NCBI RefSeq assembly: GCF_013378445.1
Contig: NZ_JABXYK010000011.1
Span: 124,001-188,000, forward strand
Source of the DNA: Mycoplana rhizolycopersici
GTDB lineage: Bacteria; Pseudomonadota; Alphaproteobacteria; Rhizobiales; Rhizobiaceae
DNA: 64,000 nucleotides
Direction of reading: 5' to 3'
Part shown: positions 1 to 7,521 of the stretch, one piece after another
Layout: each line of letters begins with the position of its first letter
How positions within the stretch are numbered: position 1 is the first letter of the stretch
Notes under the pieces: model-generated
The model's database searches: none
What the model saw: only the letters and a program-made list of their open reading frames with translations
What the model was told of the DNA's origin: nothing
Position numbers and translations under genes: made by a program

Positions 1-1
1 C

Positions 2-265
2 AACGCTGCGGGGACGGGCGCGCTGATGGCGCTTTTGAACCGCGGCCACCGCCGCGAGATCGAACAGGTGGTCGGCCGGATCGAAAAGATCGAGACGGCG
101 CTGGAGGGCAATTTCCAACAGCTCTTCGTCGACGCCATGGCGATGCCGAACAAGGTCGACGCCTTTCCGAACCTCGCAACCGTCGTCACCCTACCCGAAC
201 GCAAGGTCGTCTCCGATGATGGCGGCGAAGGTGGCGGGCGCCGCAGGCGACGCAGCCGCGAATAG
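2..265 (+). CDS. C-terminal end of RACo-type ASKHA (DUF4445) protein, partial
   Basis: The frame is open from the left edge of the window and ends at TAG 263-265, so only the last 87 codons are present. The text begins NAAGTGA, runs through ALLNRGHRREIE and ends with LFVDAMAMP followed by a basic Arg-rich tail. This matches the C-terminal ASKHA-fold domain of reductive activators of corrinoid proteins (RACo family, a 2Fe-2S ferredoxin domain followed by an ATPase domain). Family knowledge: such proteins reductively reactivate the Co(II) cobalamin of corrinoid-dependent methyltransferases. I infer that corrinoid or trimethylamine/betaine methyltransferase genes lie just left of the window, but these cannot be seen. 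The family call is fairly firm; the substrate system is unknown. Confidence 0.65.
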   Translation, partial: NAAGTGALMALLNRGHRREIEQVVGRIEKIETALEGNFQQLFVDAMAMPNKVDAFPNLATVVTLPERKVVSDDGGEGGGRRRRRSRE

Positions 266-303
266 CAGCTTTCGCGCGGCGCAAATCCCTCGTTTCACCA
301 AAC

Positions 304-327
304 CGTGATCGCAGGAGCGCGATCACG
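304..327 (+). terminator. Stem-loop after the RACo-type gene
   Basis: A 9-bp inverted repeat (arms 304-312 and 319-327, core GTGATCGC/GCGATCAC, loop AGGAGC) lies 39 nt after the stop codon. No run of T follows, so it may be a Rho-assisted or 3'-protective hairpin rather than a classical intrinsic terminator. Confidence 0.4.
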
Positions 328-347
328 CAAGTGTTTGCGCCACGTCC

Positions 348-361
348 TTGACGTGCGTCAA
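348..361 (+). promoter_or_regulatory. FixK/FNR-like box upstream of the cation ATPase
   Basis: TTGACGTGCGTCAA is a symmetric TTGAC-N4-GTCAA site. It fits the anaerobox pattern TTGAY-N4-RTCAA used by FNR/FixK regulators in alphaproteobacteria. Its centre is about 102 nt upstream of the ATPase start, a plausible activator position. Binding is inferred from sequence only. Confidence 0.55.
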
Positions 362-456
362 CCGTCTTCCGCTACACTCGTGTTACGCGCCGAACCGTCG
401 CTGCACTGCCGAAAGGACGCAGCCGATGGAAGCCTGCTGCACGGAGAAGAACCGGG

Positions 457-3213
457 ATGAATCTTCGCACGGCCGCCGACGGCGGAATTCCAGCCACAGA
501 AGAGAAGCAAACCGCATCGTGGCATGCGCTCTCGACCGCCGCTGTATTCGCCGAACTCAAAACGAGCGACGAAGGCCTCGATGCGCAGGAGGCCGGGCGG
601 CGTCTTGAGCGCTACGGTCCGAACGAGCTGCCTGCCCCGCCACCGCGCCATCCGCTGCTGCGCTTCCTCGCCCAGTTCAACAACACGCTGATCTATTTCC
701 TGCTTTCGGCCGCCGTGCTGGCGGCAGTCCTCGGCCATGTGATCGATGCCTGCGTCATCGTCGCCGTCGTTGTCGTCAACGCCCTGGTCGGTTTCATCCA
801 GGAGGGGCGCGCCGAAGAGGCGCTTAACGCCATCCGCGACATGATCGCGCCGCATGCCCGCGTATTGCGCGCAGACCGCCAGCACGACATCGATGCGCGC
901 GGTATCGTTCCCGGAGACGTCGTCATGCTGGAGGCCGGCGACATGGTGCCTGCCGATCTGCGCATCGTGCGTGCCCGCAATCTTCTGGCGAACGAAGCGA
1001 TCCTGACGGGAGAATCGCTCCCCGCGGAAAAACACGAGCAGCCGGTCGCGCCCGAGGCGGCGCTGGGCGATCGCCACTGCATGCTCTTTTCCGGCACGCT
1101 GCTCGCCACCGGGCAGGCGACCGGCATTGCAGTTGCAACCGGCGCCGGAACGGAGATCGGCCGCATCTCCGCCCTGATCGGCGAAGTCCAGACGCTGGAA
1201 ACCCCGCTCCTGCGGCAGATCAACCGGTTCGGACGGCTCTTCACCTATTTCGCGCTCGCAACCGCCGTGGCGCTGATGGGTTTCGCGATGCTGGTGCACG
1301 ACTATCCGTGGGTCGATGCGCTGATGATCGTTGTCGCGCTCGCGGTCGGCGTCGTGCCCGAGGGCCTGCCGGCCGTGATCACCATCACCCTTGCGATCGG
1401 CGTCCAGCGCATGGCGCGGCGCAACGCCGTCGTGCGACGCCTGCCTGCCGTCGAAACGCTTGGTGCCGTCTCGGTCATCTGCTCCGACAAGACCGGGACC
1501 TTGACCAAGAACGAGATGACCGCCCGCACGATCGCAACCGCCGACCGTGAAACGCTGGTGACGGGCGCCGGCTACTCCCCGGACGGCCGCATCGAGACTT
1601 TCGAAGACGGCGCTGCTCCGGCAGAAACGCTTCTGGTTCGCACGGCCCTTCTCTGCAACGACGCCGAACTGGTCGAGGCGGCGGGACGCTGGAATGTCCT
1701 GGGCGACCCGATGGAAGGTGCGCTCGTCACGCTCGCCATGAAGGCCGGGCTTCACCCCGAAGCGGAGCGGGAACGCTTCGCCCGCATCGACGAAATCCCC
1801 TTCGACGCCCAGCATCGCTTCATGGCGACGCTCAACCGCGATCCAGAAGGCGGCGGCCGCATCTTCGTCAAGGGCGCGCCGGAACGCGTGCTTGCCATGT
1901 GCGCCGGCCAGATGTCCGGCCAGATATCCGGCCAGCATGTCGGCACCGATGCGGCCGTCGACGCTGAATACTGGCGCAAACGCATCGCGGCAGCAGCCGC
2001 CAACGGCGAGCGCGTGCTTGGCTTCGCCACGGCAAAGGCGCCCGCAACGCTGGAGCGGCTCGGCTTCGGCGACGTGGAGAGCCGGCTGACATTCCTCGGG
2101 ATCGTCGGTTTCATCGATCCGCCGCGCGATACGGCCATCGCCGCCGTCGCCGACTGCCGTTCCGCCGGCATCGCGGTCAAGATGATCACCGGCGATCATA
2201 TCGATACCGCCGTCGCGATCGCCCGTCAGTTGTCTATTGCGGATGATCCCAAGGCGATGACGGGCGCCGAGATCGACCGGATATCCGACCGCGAGCTCGG
2301 TGCCGTCGTGGAAGCAACGAACGTCTTCGCGCGCACAAGCCCCGAGCACAAGCTCAGGATCGTCCGTGCGTTGCAGCTAAACGGCCGTGTCGTGGCGATG
2401 ACCGGCGACGGCGTCAACGACGCCCCCTCGCTGAAGCAGGCGGACGTCGGCATCGCCATGGGGCGCAAGGGCACGGAAGCCGCCAAGGAAGCCTCGCAGA
2501 TGGTTCTGGTGGACGACAACTTCGCCTCCATCGTCGCCGCGGTGAACGAGGGCCGCACCGTCTTCGACAATATCCGCAAGGTGATCGCCTGGACGCTGCC
2601 GACCAACGGCGGCGAATCCTTCTGCGTCGTGCTCGCGATCGTCTTCGGGCTGGCGCTGCCGATGACGCCGGTGCAGATCCTGTGGATCAACATGATCCTG
2701 ACTGTGACGCTGGGACTGGTGCTGGCCTTCGAGCCGGCGGAGCCCAACGTGATGCAGCGGCCCCCGCGCGAGCGCGATGCGCCGCTGGTCGGCACGTTCC
2801 TCGCCTGGCGGATTCTGTTCGTCTCCATCCTGTTCACGATCGGCGTCTTCGGCATCTATGATTATGCGATGCGCAGCGGCCTCGGCGAACAGGTGGCACG
2901 CACCATGGTCGTCAATACGCTCGTGGTGATGGAGATCTTCTATCTCTTCAATGTGCGCTACCTGCACATGACGTCGTTCAACCTCAGGGGCGTACTCGGC
3001 ACGCCGGCCGTCCTGCTCGCCATCGCCGTCGTCGTGGCGGCCCAGTTCGCCTTCACCTATGCGCCCTTCATGCACGCGCTGTTCGACAGCGCGCCGGTGG
3101 CCTTCGCCGATGGCCTGATCATCGTCGCGATCGGCATCGTCCTGATGGGCATTCTGGAGGCGGAGAAGGCGTTGATGCGGCGCATCGGGTCGCTTCGCCC
3201 GGCGAATGGCTGA
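457..3213 (+). CDS. P2-type cation-translocating ATPase (Ca2+ pump-like)
   Basis: This 918-residue membrane pump carries the full P-type set: an N-terminal cation-ATPase domain (about 25-90), TGES in the actuator domain (184-187), PEGLP in transmembrane helix 4 (301-305), the phosphorylated Asp344 in DKTGT, the hinge TGDGVND (649-655) and about six C-terminal transmembrane helices. PEGLP and the absence of an N-terminal metal-binding CxxC domain place it with SERCA/PMR1/PacL-like pumps rather than with copper or zinc P1B ATPases. It probably exports Ca2+ or Mn2+, or exchanges monovalent cations; the ion cannot be decided by eye. A FixK-like box sits about 95 nt upstream, suggesting low-oxygen induction. 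A short 12-bp tandem repeat lies in the nucleotide-binding domain. Confidence 0.9.
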   Translation: MNLRTAADGGIPATEEKQTASWHALSTAAVFAELKTSDEGLDAQEAGRRLERYGPNELPAPPPRHPLLRFLAQFNNTLIYFLLSAAVLAAVLGHVIDACVIVAVVVVNALVGFIQEGRAEEALNAIRDMIAPHARVLRADRQHDIDARGIVPGDVVMLEAGDMVPADLRIVRARNLLANEAILTGESLPAEKHEQPVAPEAALGDRHCMLFSGTLLATGQATGIAVATGAGTEIGRISALIGEVQTLETPLLRQINRFGRLFTYFALATAVALMGFAMLVHDYPWVDALMIVVALAVGVVPEGLPAVITITLAIGVQRMARRNAVVRRLPAVETLGAVSVICSDKTGTLTKNEMTARTIATADRETLVTGAGYSPDGRIETFEDGAAPAETLLVRTALLCNDAELVEAAGRWNVLGDPMEGALVTLAMKAGLHPEAERERFARIDEIPFDAQHRFMATLNRDPEGGGRIFVKGAPERVLAMCAGQMSGQISGQHVGTDAAVDAEYWRKRIAAAAANGERVLGFATAKAPATLERLGFGDVESRLTFLGIVGFIDPPRDTAIAAVADCRSAGIAVKMITGDHIDTAVAIARQLSIADDPKAMTGAEIDRISDRELGAVVEATNVFARTSPEHKLRIVRALQLNGRVVAMTGDGVNDAPSLKQADVGIAMGRKGTEAAKEASQMVLVDDNFASIVAAVNEGRTVFDNIRKVIAWTLPTNGGESFCVVLAIVFGLALPMTPVQILWINMILTVTLGLVLAFEPAEPNVMQRPPRERDAPLVGTFLAWRILFVSILFTIGVFGIYDYAMRSGLGEQVARTMVVNTLVVMEIFYLFNVRYLHMTSFNLRGVLGTPAVLLAIAVVVAAQFAFTYAPFMHALFDSAPVAFADGLIIVAIGIVLMGILEAEKALMRRIGSLRPANG
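1904..1935 (+). repeat. In-frame 12-bp tandem repeat in the ATPase nucleotide-binding domain
   Basis: The octamer CCGGCCAG recurs at 1904, 1916 and 1928, an exact 12-bp period in frame. It encodes a repeated GQ-x-S motif ([10 protein letters not shown]) in what should be a surface loop of the N domain. Slippage could change loop length without breaking the frame. Confidence 0.7.
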
Positions 3214-3336
3214 CCGGGCCTGCACGGCGGAGCCTCCTTGCAGATCGGCTGGCGGGGCGGGTCAAAGCGTTGTAAGCCGGATCTATCGGTGAATTCACAG
3301 TCCCTGCCCCATCCCCGGCTTTCAGGAAGCAACCTC

Positions 3337-3735
3337 ATGTTCCGCACCCGCCTCGCCGCCCTCGCCCTCCTGCTCCTGCCAGCCCTTCCGGCAGCTGCCG
3401 AAAACTACACCCCCGACAGCAACACCGCGCAGGCGATCACCGGGCGCATCGATCTGGACGATGCCGGCATTACCTTCGAGAACGGCAAGCACATGAAGTT
3501 CGGGGAGCGCGTCGCAGACACGTTGCTCTATTTCGACAAACCGGTCGCCGCCTCGGTCTACCGCATCGCCGAGCCGAGCGATCCGGTGCTCCTCAATGGC
3601 AACAGCTTCTGCGGACAACCGGTGACCTATGTCGCGACCTGGGCCGACGGCAAGGACAGGATCGTCATCGCCTTCACCGGCGCAGACGTTCCCAAGAGCG
3701 ATGAAGGCATGTGCGCGCTGTACGTCTACCAGTAA
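3337..3735 (+). CDS. Small secreted protein of unknown function
   Basis: A 132-residue protein with a typical signal peptide (MFRTRLAAL, then a Leu/Ala core, cleavage near AAA-EN at about residue 21). The ATG at 3337 is preferred over upstream in-frame codons because it starts the signal peptide and has CAGGAAG about 9 nt upstream. The mature part of about 110 residues is predicted to be beta-rich and contains two Cys (in FCGQP and MCALY) that could form a disulfide in the periplasm. I do not recognise the family. The gene follows the cation ATPase on the same strand after a 123-nt gap, so it could be cotranscribed, and a stem-loop follows its stop. Confidence 0.7.
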   Translation: MFRTRLAALALLLLPALPAAAENYTPDSNTAQAITGRIDLDDAGITFENGKHMKFGERVADTLLYFDKPVAASVYRIAEPSDPVLLNGNSFCGQPVTYVATWADGKDRIVIAFTGADVPKSDEGMCALYVYQ

Positions 3736-3750
3736 ATGCCGGCATGCCAC

Positions 3751-3776
3751 GGCCCGAGGCGGCACGCCTTCGGGCC
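3751..3776. terminator. Stem-loop between convergent genes
   Basis: GGCCCGAGGCG (3751-3761) pairs with CGCCTTCGGGCC (3765-3776) with a single bulge. It lies between the stops of the secreted-protein gene and the LysR gene, where a bidirectional terminator is expected. There is no T tract. Confidence 0.5.
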
Positions 3777-3786
3777 ACAAGCCTCT

Positions 3787-4704
3787 TCAGCAGGCAACCT
3801 GCAGCATCTCCATCGGCCGGCGCTCCATGCGGGCGAAGGCGGCGCGGATATAGTCCGCGACGGCCAGCGCCGGCGCTTCAGCCTCGTCGGACACGACAAG
3901 ACCGATGCGATAGTGGCCCAGATCCGGCAGGCCGTCCTTCTCTCCAAGCGCTACCATGTCGTCGCCGATGAGGAAGCGCGCAAGCGGCGCAACCGCAAGA
4001 TCGGCGCGGATGGCAGCACGCTGCCCCATGTGATGGGCGCAGAAATAGGCGACGCGGAATTCCCGCCCTGATTTGGCAAGCTCTTCGAGCGCACGCGCCC
4101 GCCAGATGCACCCTTCCTCCCACACGGAAACGGGCAGCGGGCTCTTCAGGTGTGCACTGCCGCAGTTCTTTCCGGCCCAGACGAGCTGCTCCTTCATAAG
4201 CACCTCGCCGGGCACCGGGATGGAACCGTCCGGAGAGTTGAAGATCGCCAGATCCAGCCGCCGCTCGGCGACGGCGCGCCGCAAGCTCGAGCTCGTCTCG
4301 ATCGACACGTTGACGGCAATCGACGGAAAGGTCTCCGCGAACCGGCGCAGAACTTCCGGCAGGATCAGTTCGCCCACGTCGTCGGGTGCACCGAGCCGCA
4401 CCACGCCGTTCATTTCCGGCATCATGAAACGCGATACCGCCTCGTTGCTGAGGGACAAAAGCCGGCGCGCATATGACAGGAGCACCTCTCCGTGATGTGT
4501 CAGCGTCACCGAGCGGGCGTCGCGACGAAAGAGGCTGCAGCCCAGCATCTCCTCCAGCTTCTTGATCTGCATGGATACAGCGGAAGGCGTCCGATGGACG
4601 GTCTCCGCAGCCGTTGTGAAGTTGCCGGTTTCGGCGATGGCCACAAAGGTTCTGAGAATGTCCAGCTCCAGCAACGGCAGCGTCTGGCGCAGCATCAGGT
4701 TCAT
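3787..4704 (-). CDS. LysR-family transcriptional regulator
   Basis: A 305-residue LysR regulator. An N-terminal winged helix-turn-helix (about 14-75, with FTTAAETVHRTPSAVS and a following LEEMLG linker helix) precedes a substrate-binding-like effector domain. It resembles the LrhA/HexA subgroup. It is transcribed divergently from the DUF1127 genes, an arrangement common in rhizobia, and a 15-bp palindrome lies 24 nt upstream of its start. LysR proteins usually repress themselves and activate the divergent gene on binding a small effector. The effector is unknown. The ATG at 4704 follows GGGAGAG very closely, and an ATG three codons on is possible. Confidence 0.88.
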   Translation of the reverse strand: MNLMLRQTLPLLELDILRTFVAIAETGNFTTAAETVHRTPSAVSMQIKKLEEMLGCSLFRRDARSVTLTHHGEVLLSYARRLLSLSNEAVSRFMMPEMNGVVRLGAPDDVGELILPEVLRRFAETFPSIAVNVSIETSSSLRRAVAERRLDLAIFNSPDGSIPVPGEVLMKEQLVWAGKNCGSAHLKSPLPVSVWEEGCIWRARALEELAKSGREFRVAYFCAHHMGQRAAIRADLAVAPLARFLIGDDMVALGEKDGLPDLGHYRIGLVVSDEAEAPALAVADYIRAAFARMERRPMEMLQVAC

Positions 4705-4727
4705 GGCTCTCTCCCTTTCAATTTATC

Positions 4728-4742
4728 TGATCGTAGAGATCA
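4728..4742. promoter_or_regulatory. Palindrome in the lysR/DUF1127 divergent promoter region
   Basis: TGATC-GTAGA-GATCA is a perfect 5+5 palindrome with 5-bp spacing, 24 nt from the lysR start and 79 nt from the first DUF1127 start. It contains the T-N11-A layout of LysR sites. It is a candidate operator for the adjacent regulator. Confidence 0.45.
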
Positions 4743-4820
4743 TTTCATTTCGTTTGATTGAACACTCATTCGGCGCGATAGTCAATGCAACGAAACCCGA
4801 CAAGGAAGAGGAAAGGTGTC

Positions 4821-5027
4821 ATGAAAACCGATAAGTCGCATGCGAACGCCGTTCCGTTTGCAATTCGCGTCATTGGAAAGGGCTTCGCGCTCTCCATCCG
4901 GCAATTTCTCGATGCGCAGACTGCCCGCCGTCAGCGACGCCGCGCGCAGCGGGAACTCGAAGCACTCCCCCCGGAGCTGCAGCGTGACGTCGGCTGGGAA
5001 GGTCGCTTTTTACATGACAAACGTTGA
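4821..5027 (+). CDS. DUF1127 (YjiS-like) small basic protein
   Basis: A 68-residue, strongly basic protein. The C-terminal half has the DUF1127 signature: an Arg-rich helix (ARRQRRRAQRELEALPPEL) followed by RDVGW. The ATG at 4821 is chosen for its purine-rich ribosome site (GAGGAAAGG) and because DUF1127 starts are short. Family knowledge: DUF1127 proteins of alphaproteobacteria are small, abundant in stationary phase or stress, and some bind RNA and affect sRNA or mRNA turnover. It is divergent from a LysR gene and upstream of a second DUF1127 gene. Confidence 0.75.
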   Translation: MKTDKSHANAVPFAIRVIGKGFALSIRQFLDAQTARRQRRRAQRELEALPPELQRDVGWEGRFLHDKR

Positions 5028-5096
5028 TACCAGACATCAAATATATTCGATTGATTGATGAATGGGGCCGCGGCATGATCACAATCAAGGTCGCGA

Positions 5097-5123
5097 CCTT
5101 TCGAAACTCCCAAGCTCGAAAGG
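5097..5123 (+). promoter_or_regulatory. Hairpin covering the ribosome site of the second DUF1127 gene
   Basis: CCTTTCGA (5097-5104) and TCGAAAGG (5116-5123) form a perfect 8-bp stem with an 11-nt loop. The 3' arm includes AAAGG of the Shine-Dalgarno sequence (AAAGGA 5120-5125), which sits 8 nt before the ATG at 5134. Folding would hide the ribosome site, as in RNA thermometers or other translational switches. The structure is visible; its function is inferred. Confidence 0.5.
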
Positions 5124-5133
5124 AACCTGAACT

Positions 5134-5358
5134 ATGAACATCTTGACATCACATTCGCTCCACGGGCCGATAGGCTCGGGCAGCTACCGCTATTCGGCTT
5201 CCGTCCGCAGCTTTGCCGGCCGGCTGGTCCAGGCATGGCGCCATCACCGGGCGGAACTTGAACTCGAGAGCCTGCCGTTCGACGTCCGCAAGGACATCGG
5301 CTTTCCGTCAACCGAACTGGGCTCGGACCTGAATGCGTTGCCCAGGAAGACACGATGA
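5134..5358 (+). CDS. DUF1127 (YjiS-like) small protein, second copy
   Basis: A 74-residue protein whose C-terminal half follows the DUF1127 pattern: LVQAWRHHRAELELESLPFD, then VRKDIGF. It is less Arg-rich than its neighbour and has a longer N-terminal segment rich in Ser/Gly/Tyr. Its ribosome site is paired in a hairpin just upstream, which the first copy lacks, so the two copies probably differ in translational control. A two-tier stem-loop follows the gene. The family call is sound; the cellular target is unknown. Confidence 0.72.
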   Translation: MNILTSHSLHGPIGSGSYRYSASVRSFAGRLVQAWRHHRAELELESLPFDVRKDIGFPSTELGSDLNALPRKTR

Positions 5359-5402
5359 TCACGGATTATCCGCAGCCTACTCCCAAGACGACCGTCTCGA
5401 TT

Positions 5403-5450
5403 CGCCAGGCCTGAAATCGCTCGATGCGATCACCAGCCTGGCGATTTCCT
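5403..5450 (+). terminator. Two-tier stem-loop after the DUF1127 pair
   Basis: Outer arms CGCCAGGC (5403-5410) and GCCTGGCG (5436-5443) enclose inner arms ATCGC (5416-5420) and GCGAT (5426-5430), with a symmetric internal loop, followed by ATTTCCTTT. It probably ends the DUF1127 transcript. Confidence 0.55.
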
Positions 5451-5507
5451 TTGCAGTCATCTGAACACTATCAAAGGCCCTGAAAGCGCCGCCATGAGGT
5501 AGAAAGA

Positions 5508-6104
5508 CTATCCCCGCAGGATCGGTATCTGCGGTGCCGCATGTTCCGGCAGCACGCCCGTCAGCCGCGGATCGTCGAAGACTTCGACCATGCGCTCAAA
5601 GGGCACGAAACCGGAGCGGATATAGAAGTCCAGTGCCTGCGGGCTGTCGAGGCTGCAGGTATGCACCCAGAAGCGCGAAATCGGCTTCGACCAGGCGTGT
5701 TCGATCGCCCGGTTCATCAGCCATCGGCCCACGCCCTGCCCGATCACGCTCTTGGTCAGGCCAAAGAATGCCAGCTCGCATTGGTCCTGTTCGCGGAAAT
5801 CCAGTTCCAGGATGCCCTCCGCCCGCCCGCCCGACACGACGGCGTAGACCTCGACGCGGGTATCCTCGAGAATGGCCGCAAGAGCGTCGTCGCCAAGCGC
5901 CAGCCGCGAACCCCACAGCCAGTCGCCTCCCACGCGCAGGTAGAGATCGCGATACCAGTCGAGCCCGGGCGTTTCCTGACGTTCGAGCGTGACGGTCTCC
6001 GGCACCGGATCGCGTGCTGCCTTGACCGGCGCCCGCATTTCCAGGCAGGTCACCGCGGCCACCAGTTTCCCGGCCGGAACTTTCGTGTAGCCGTCGACAA
6101 GCAT
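5508..6104 (-). CDS. GNAT-family N-acetyltransferase
   Basis: A 198-residue protein with the GNAT core in its second half: a beta strand followed by the acetyl-CoA-binding segment GLTKSVIGQGVGRWLM (Q/R-x-x-G-x-G/A), then SRFWVHTCSLDSPQALDFYIRSGFVPF, the usual motif B ending. The substrate cannot be inferred; related proteins acetylate small amines, antibiotics or protein N-termini. The ATG at 6104 is chosen because GGGAGAG lies just upstream; an ATG at 6122 is in frame. It is divergent from the GlxA-type regulator. Confidence 0.8.
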   Translation of the reverse strand: MLVDGYTKVPAGKLVAAVTCLEMRAPVKAARDPVPETVTLERQETPGLDWYRDLYLRVGGDWLWGSRLALGDDALAAILEDTRVEVYAVVSGGRAEGILELDFREQDQCELAFFGLTKSVIGQGVGRWLMNRAIEHAWSKPISRFWVHTCSLDSPQALDFYIRSGFVPFERMVEVFDDPRLTGVLPEHAAPQIPILRG

Positions 6105-6395
6105 ATGTCTCTCCCAGAACATTCAGATCGGTCCTACATAATCTGTCGGACGAGCCAATGGAACAGACCAAATCGATGGCACGCGATTTTCAAAAGACAG
6201 CGGTGCGGAAGCCGCTCAAGCGCTTAAATTCCGGGCGGTTGCATACAATTTGATGCATCGCGGCTTTGTGTTCGCGCAGCAATGGTCAAGCTCGCATCTT
6301 CACAGTCGCACCATTCCATGCAAATGTCGCAAACAGACAATCCAGATGGCGCGTCTTCATAAGACGCTTGGGAATAAAACCAGAGCGGAACTCCC

Positions 6396-7409
6396 ATGAC
6401 CAAGACAGCTGCAAAAAAGCGTTCGCTTGTGTTCTTCCTCGTGCCCAACTTCTCGATGCTGCCGTTCTCTGCAGCCATCGAGGCGCTGCGCATCGCCAAC
6501 CGCATGCTCGGCTACGAAGCCTATAGCTGGCGTCTTGCGTCGACCGACGGCCAGCAGGTCGTCTCGTCGAGCGGCATCGGCCTGGAGGTCAATTCCTCGC
6601 TCGCCGACGAACGCAAGTATCTCGGCGGGGAAAGCCGCCCCTCGATGGTTCTCGTCTGTTCCGGCGTTTACGTCGAGGATTTCAGCAACAAATCCGTGAA
6701 TGCCTGGCTGCGCGAAGCCTACAACCGCGGCGTCGCAATCGGTTCGCTCTGTACCGGCGCGCATGTGCTTGCGCAGGCAGGCCTGCTCAACGGCAAGCGC
6801 TGCGCCATCCACTGGGAGAACCTGCCCGGCTTCGCCGAAGCCTATCCGCAGGCCGAGGTCTACGCCGATCTCTATGAGATCGACAGCAACATCTACACCT
6901 GTGCCGGCGGCACCGCCTCGCTGGACATGATGCTGAACCTGATCGACCAGGATTTTGGCGAAACGCTCGTCAACAGCGTCTGCGAACAAGCCCTGACCGA
7001 TCGCGTGCGCGGGCCGCATGACCGCCAGCGCTTGCCCCTGCGCGCCCGCCTCGGCGTGCAGAACTCAAAGGTTCTTTCCATCATCGAGCTGATGGAAAAC
7101 AACCTTTCCGAACCGCTCTCGCTGCTGGAGATCGCCGATAGTGCGGACCTGTCGCGCCGCCAGATCGAACGCCTGTTCCGCCAGGAAATGGGACGCTCGC
7201 CGGCCCGGTACTATCTCGAGATCCGGCTCGATCGCGCGCGACATCTGCTGGTGCAGTCGTCGATGCCTGTCGTGGAAGTGGCCGTCGCCTGCGGCTTCGT
7301 CTCGGCCTCGCACTTTTCCAAGTGTTACCGCGAACTCTACAACCGTTCGCCCCAGCAGGAACGCGCCGATCGCAAGCTGATGGTGCCGGCTGCAGCCGCT
7401 GCTCGTTGA
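6396..7409 (+). CDS. GlxA-family AraC-type transcriptional regulator
   Basis: A 337-residue regulator. Residues about 10-185 form a DJ-1/PfpI glutamine-amidotransferase-like domain with the nucleophile elbow SLCTGAHVLA. Residues about 225-325 hold two helix-turn-helices of the AraC type (LLEIADSADLSRRQIERLF and VVEVAVACGFVSASHFSKCYRELY). Family knowledge: GlxA-type regulators with this layout (GbdR, CdhR, ArgR) control choline, betaine, carnitine or arginine use in Pseudomonas. Together with an orphan OpuAC-like binding protein and a RACo fragment in this window, a betaine link is possible but unproven. An imperfect repeat TGCAT-N8-ATGCA (6240-6257) lies in the upstream gap. An intrinsic terminator follows. 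Confidence 0.87.
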   Translation: MTKTAAKKRSLVFFLVPNFSMLPFSAAIEALRIANRMLGYEAYSWRLASTDGQQVVSSSGIGLEVNSSLADERKYLGGESRPSMVLVCSGVYVEDFSNKSVNAWLREAYNRGVAIGSLCTGAHVLAQAGLLNGKRCAIHWENLPGFAEAYPQAEVYADLYEIDSNIYTCAGGTASLDMMLNLIDQDFGETLVNSVCEQALTDRVRGPHDRQRLPLRARLGVQNSKVLSIIELMENNLSEPLSLLEIADSADLSRRQIERLFRQEMGRSPARYYLEIRLDRARHLLVQSSMPVVEVAVACGFVSASHFSKCYRELYNRSPQQERADRKLMVPAAAAAR

Positions 7410-7457
7410 GGCCTGCGTCCGGCCGAAATCTGCCCGGCTTCTTGCAACATCGAAACG

Positions 7458-7488
7458 GCCCGCAGCATTCGCGCTGCGGGCAATTTTT
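7458..7488 (+). terminator. Intrinsic terminator after the GlxA-type gene
   Basis: A 9-bp GC-rich stem, GCCCGCAGC (7458-7466) with GCTGCGGGC (7473-7481), is followed by AATTTTT. It sits between convergent genes, about 50 nt after the regulator stop. Confidence 0.8.
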
Positions 7489-7521
7489 CGAAGACGACTT
7501 GGCTGTTGCGGCGGGCGCCGT

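Noticed and set aside
358-2349. Long minus-strand open frame opposite the ATPase (over 600 codons)
   Set aside because: Composition is dominated by Arg/Gly/Asp/His typical of antisense frames of high-GC genes; no domain, no ribosome site, and the plus strand gene is unambiguous.
457-3213. The P-type ATPase as a FixI/CcoI copper pump serving the cbb3 oxidase
   Set aside because: It has PEGLP in helix 4, not CPC, and lacks an N-terminal metal-binding CxxC domain. It belongs to the P2 (Ca2+-like) group.
5355-5414. 19-codon frame overlapping the stop of the second DUF1127 gene (ATGA), MITDYPQPTPKTTVSIRQA
   Set aside because: It has a plausible ribosome site but is very short and its end lies inside the terminator stem. 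It could be translated, but evidence is too thin to call it a gene.
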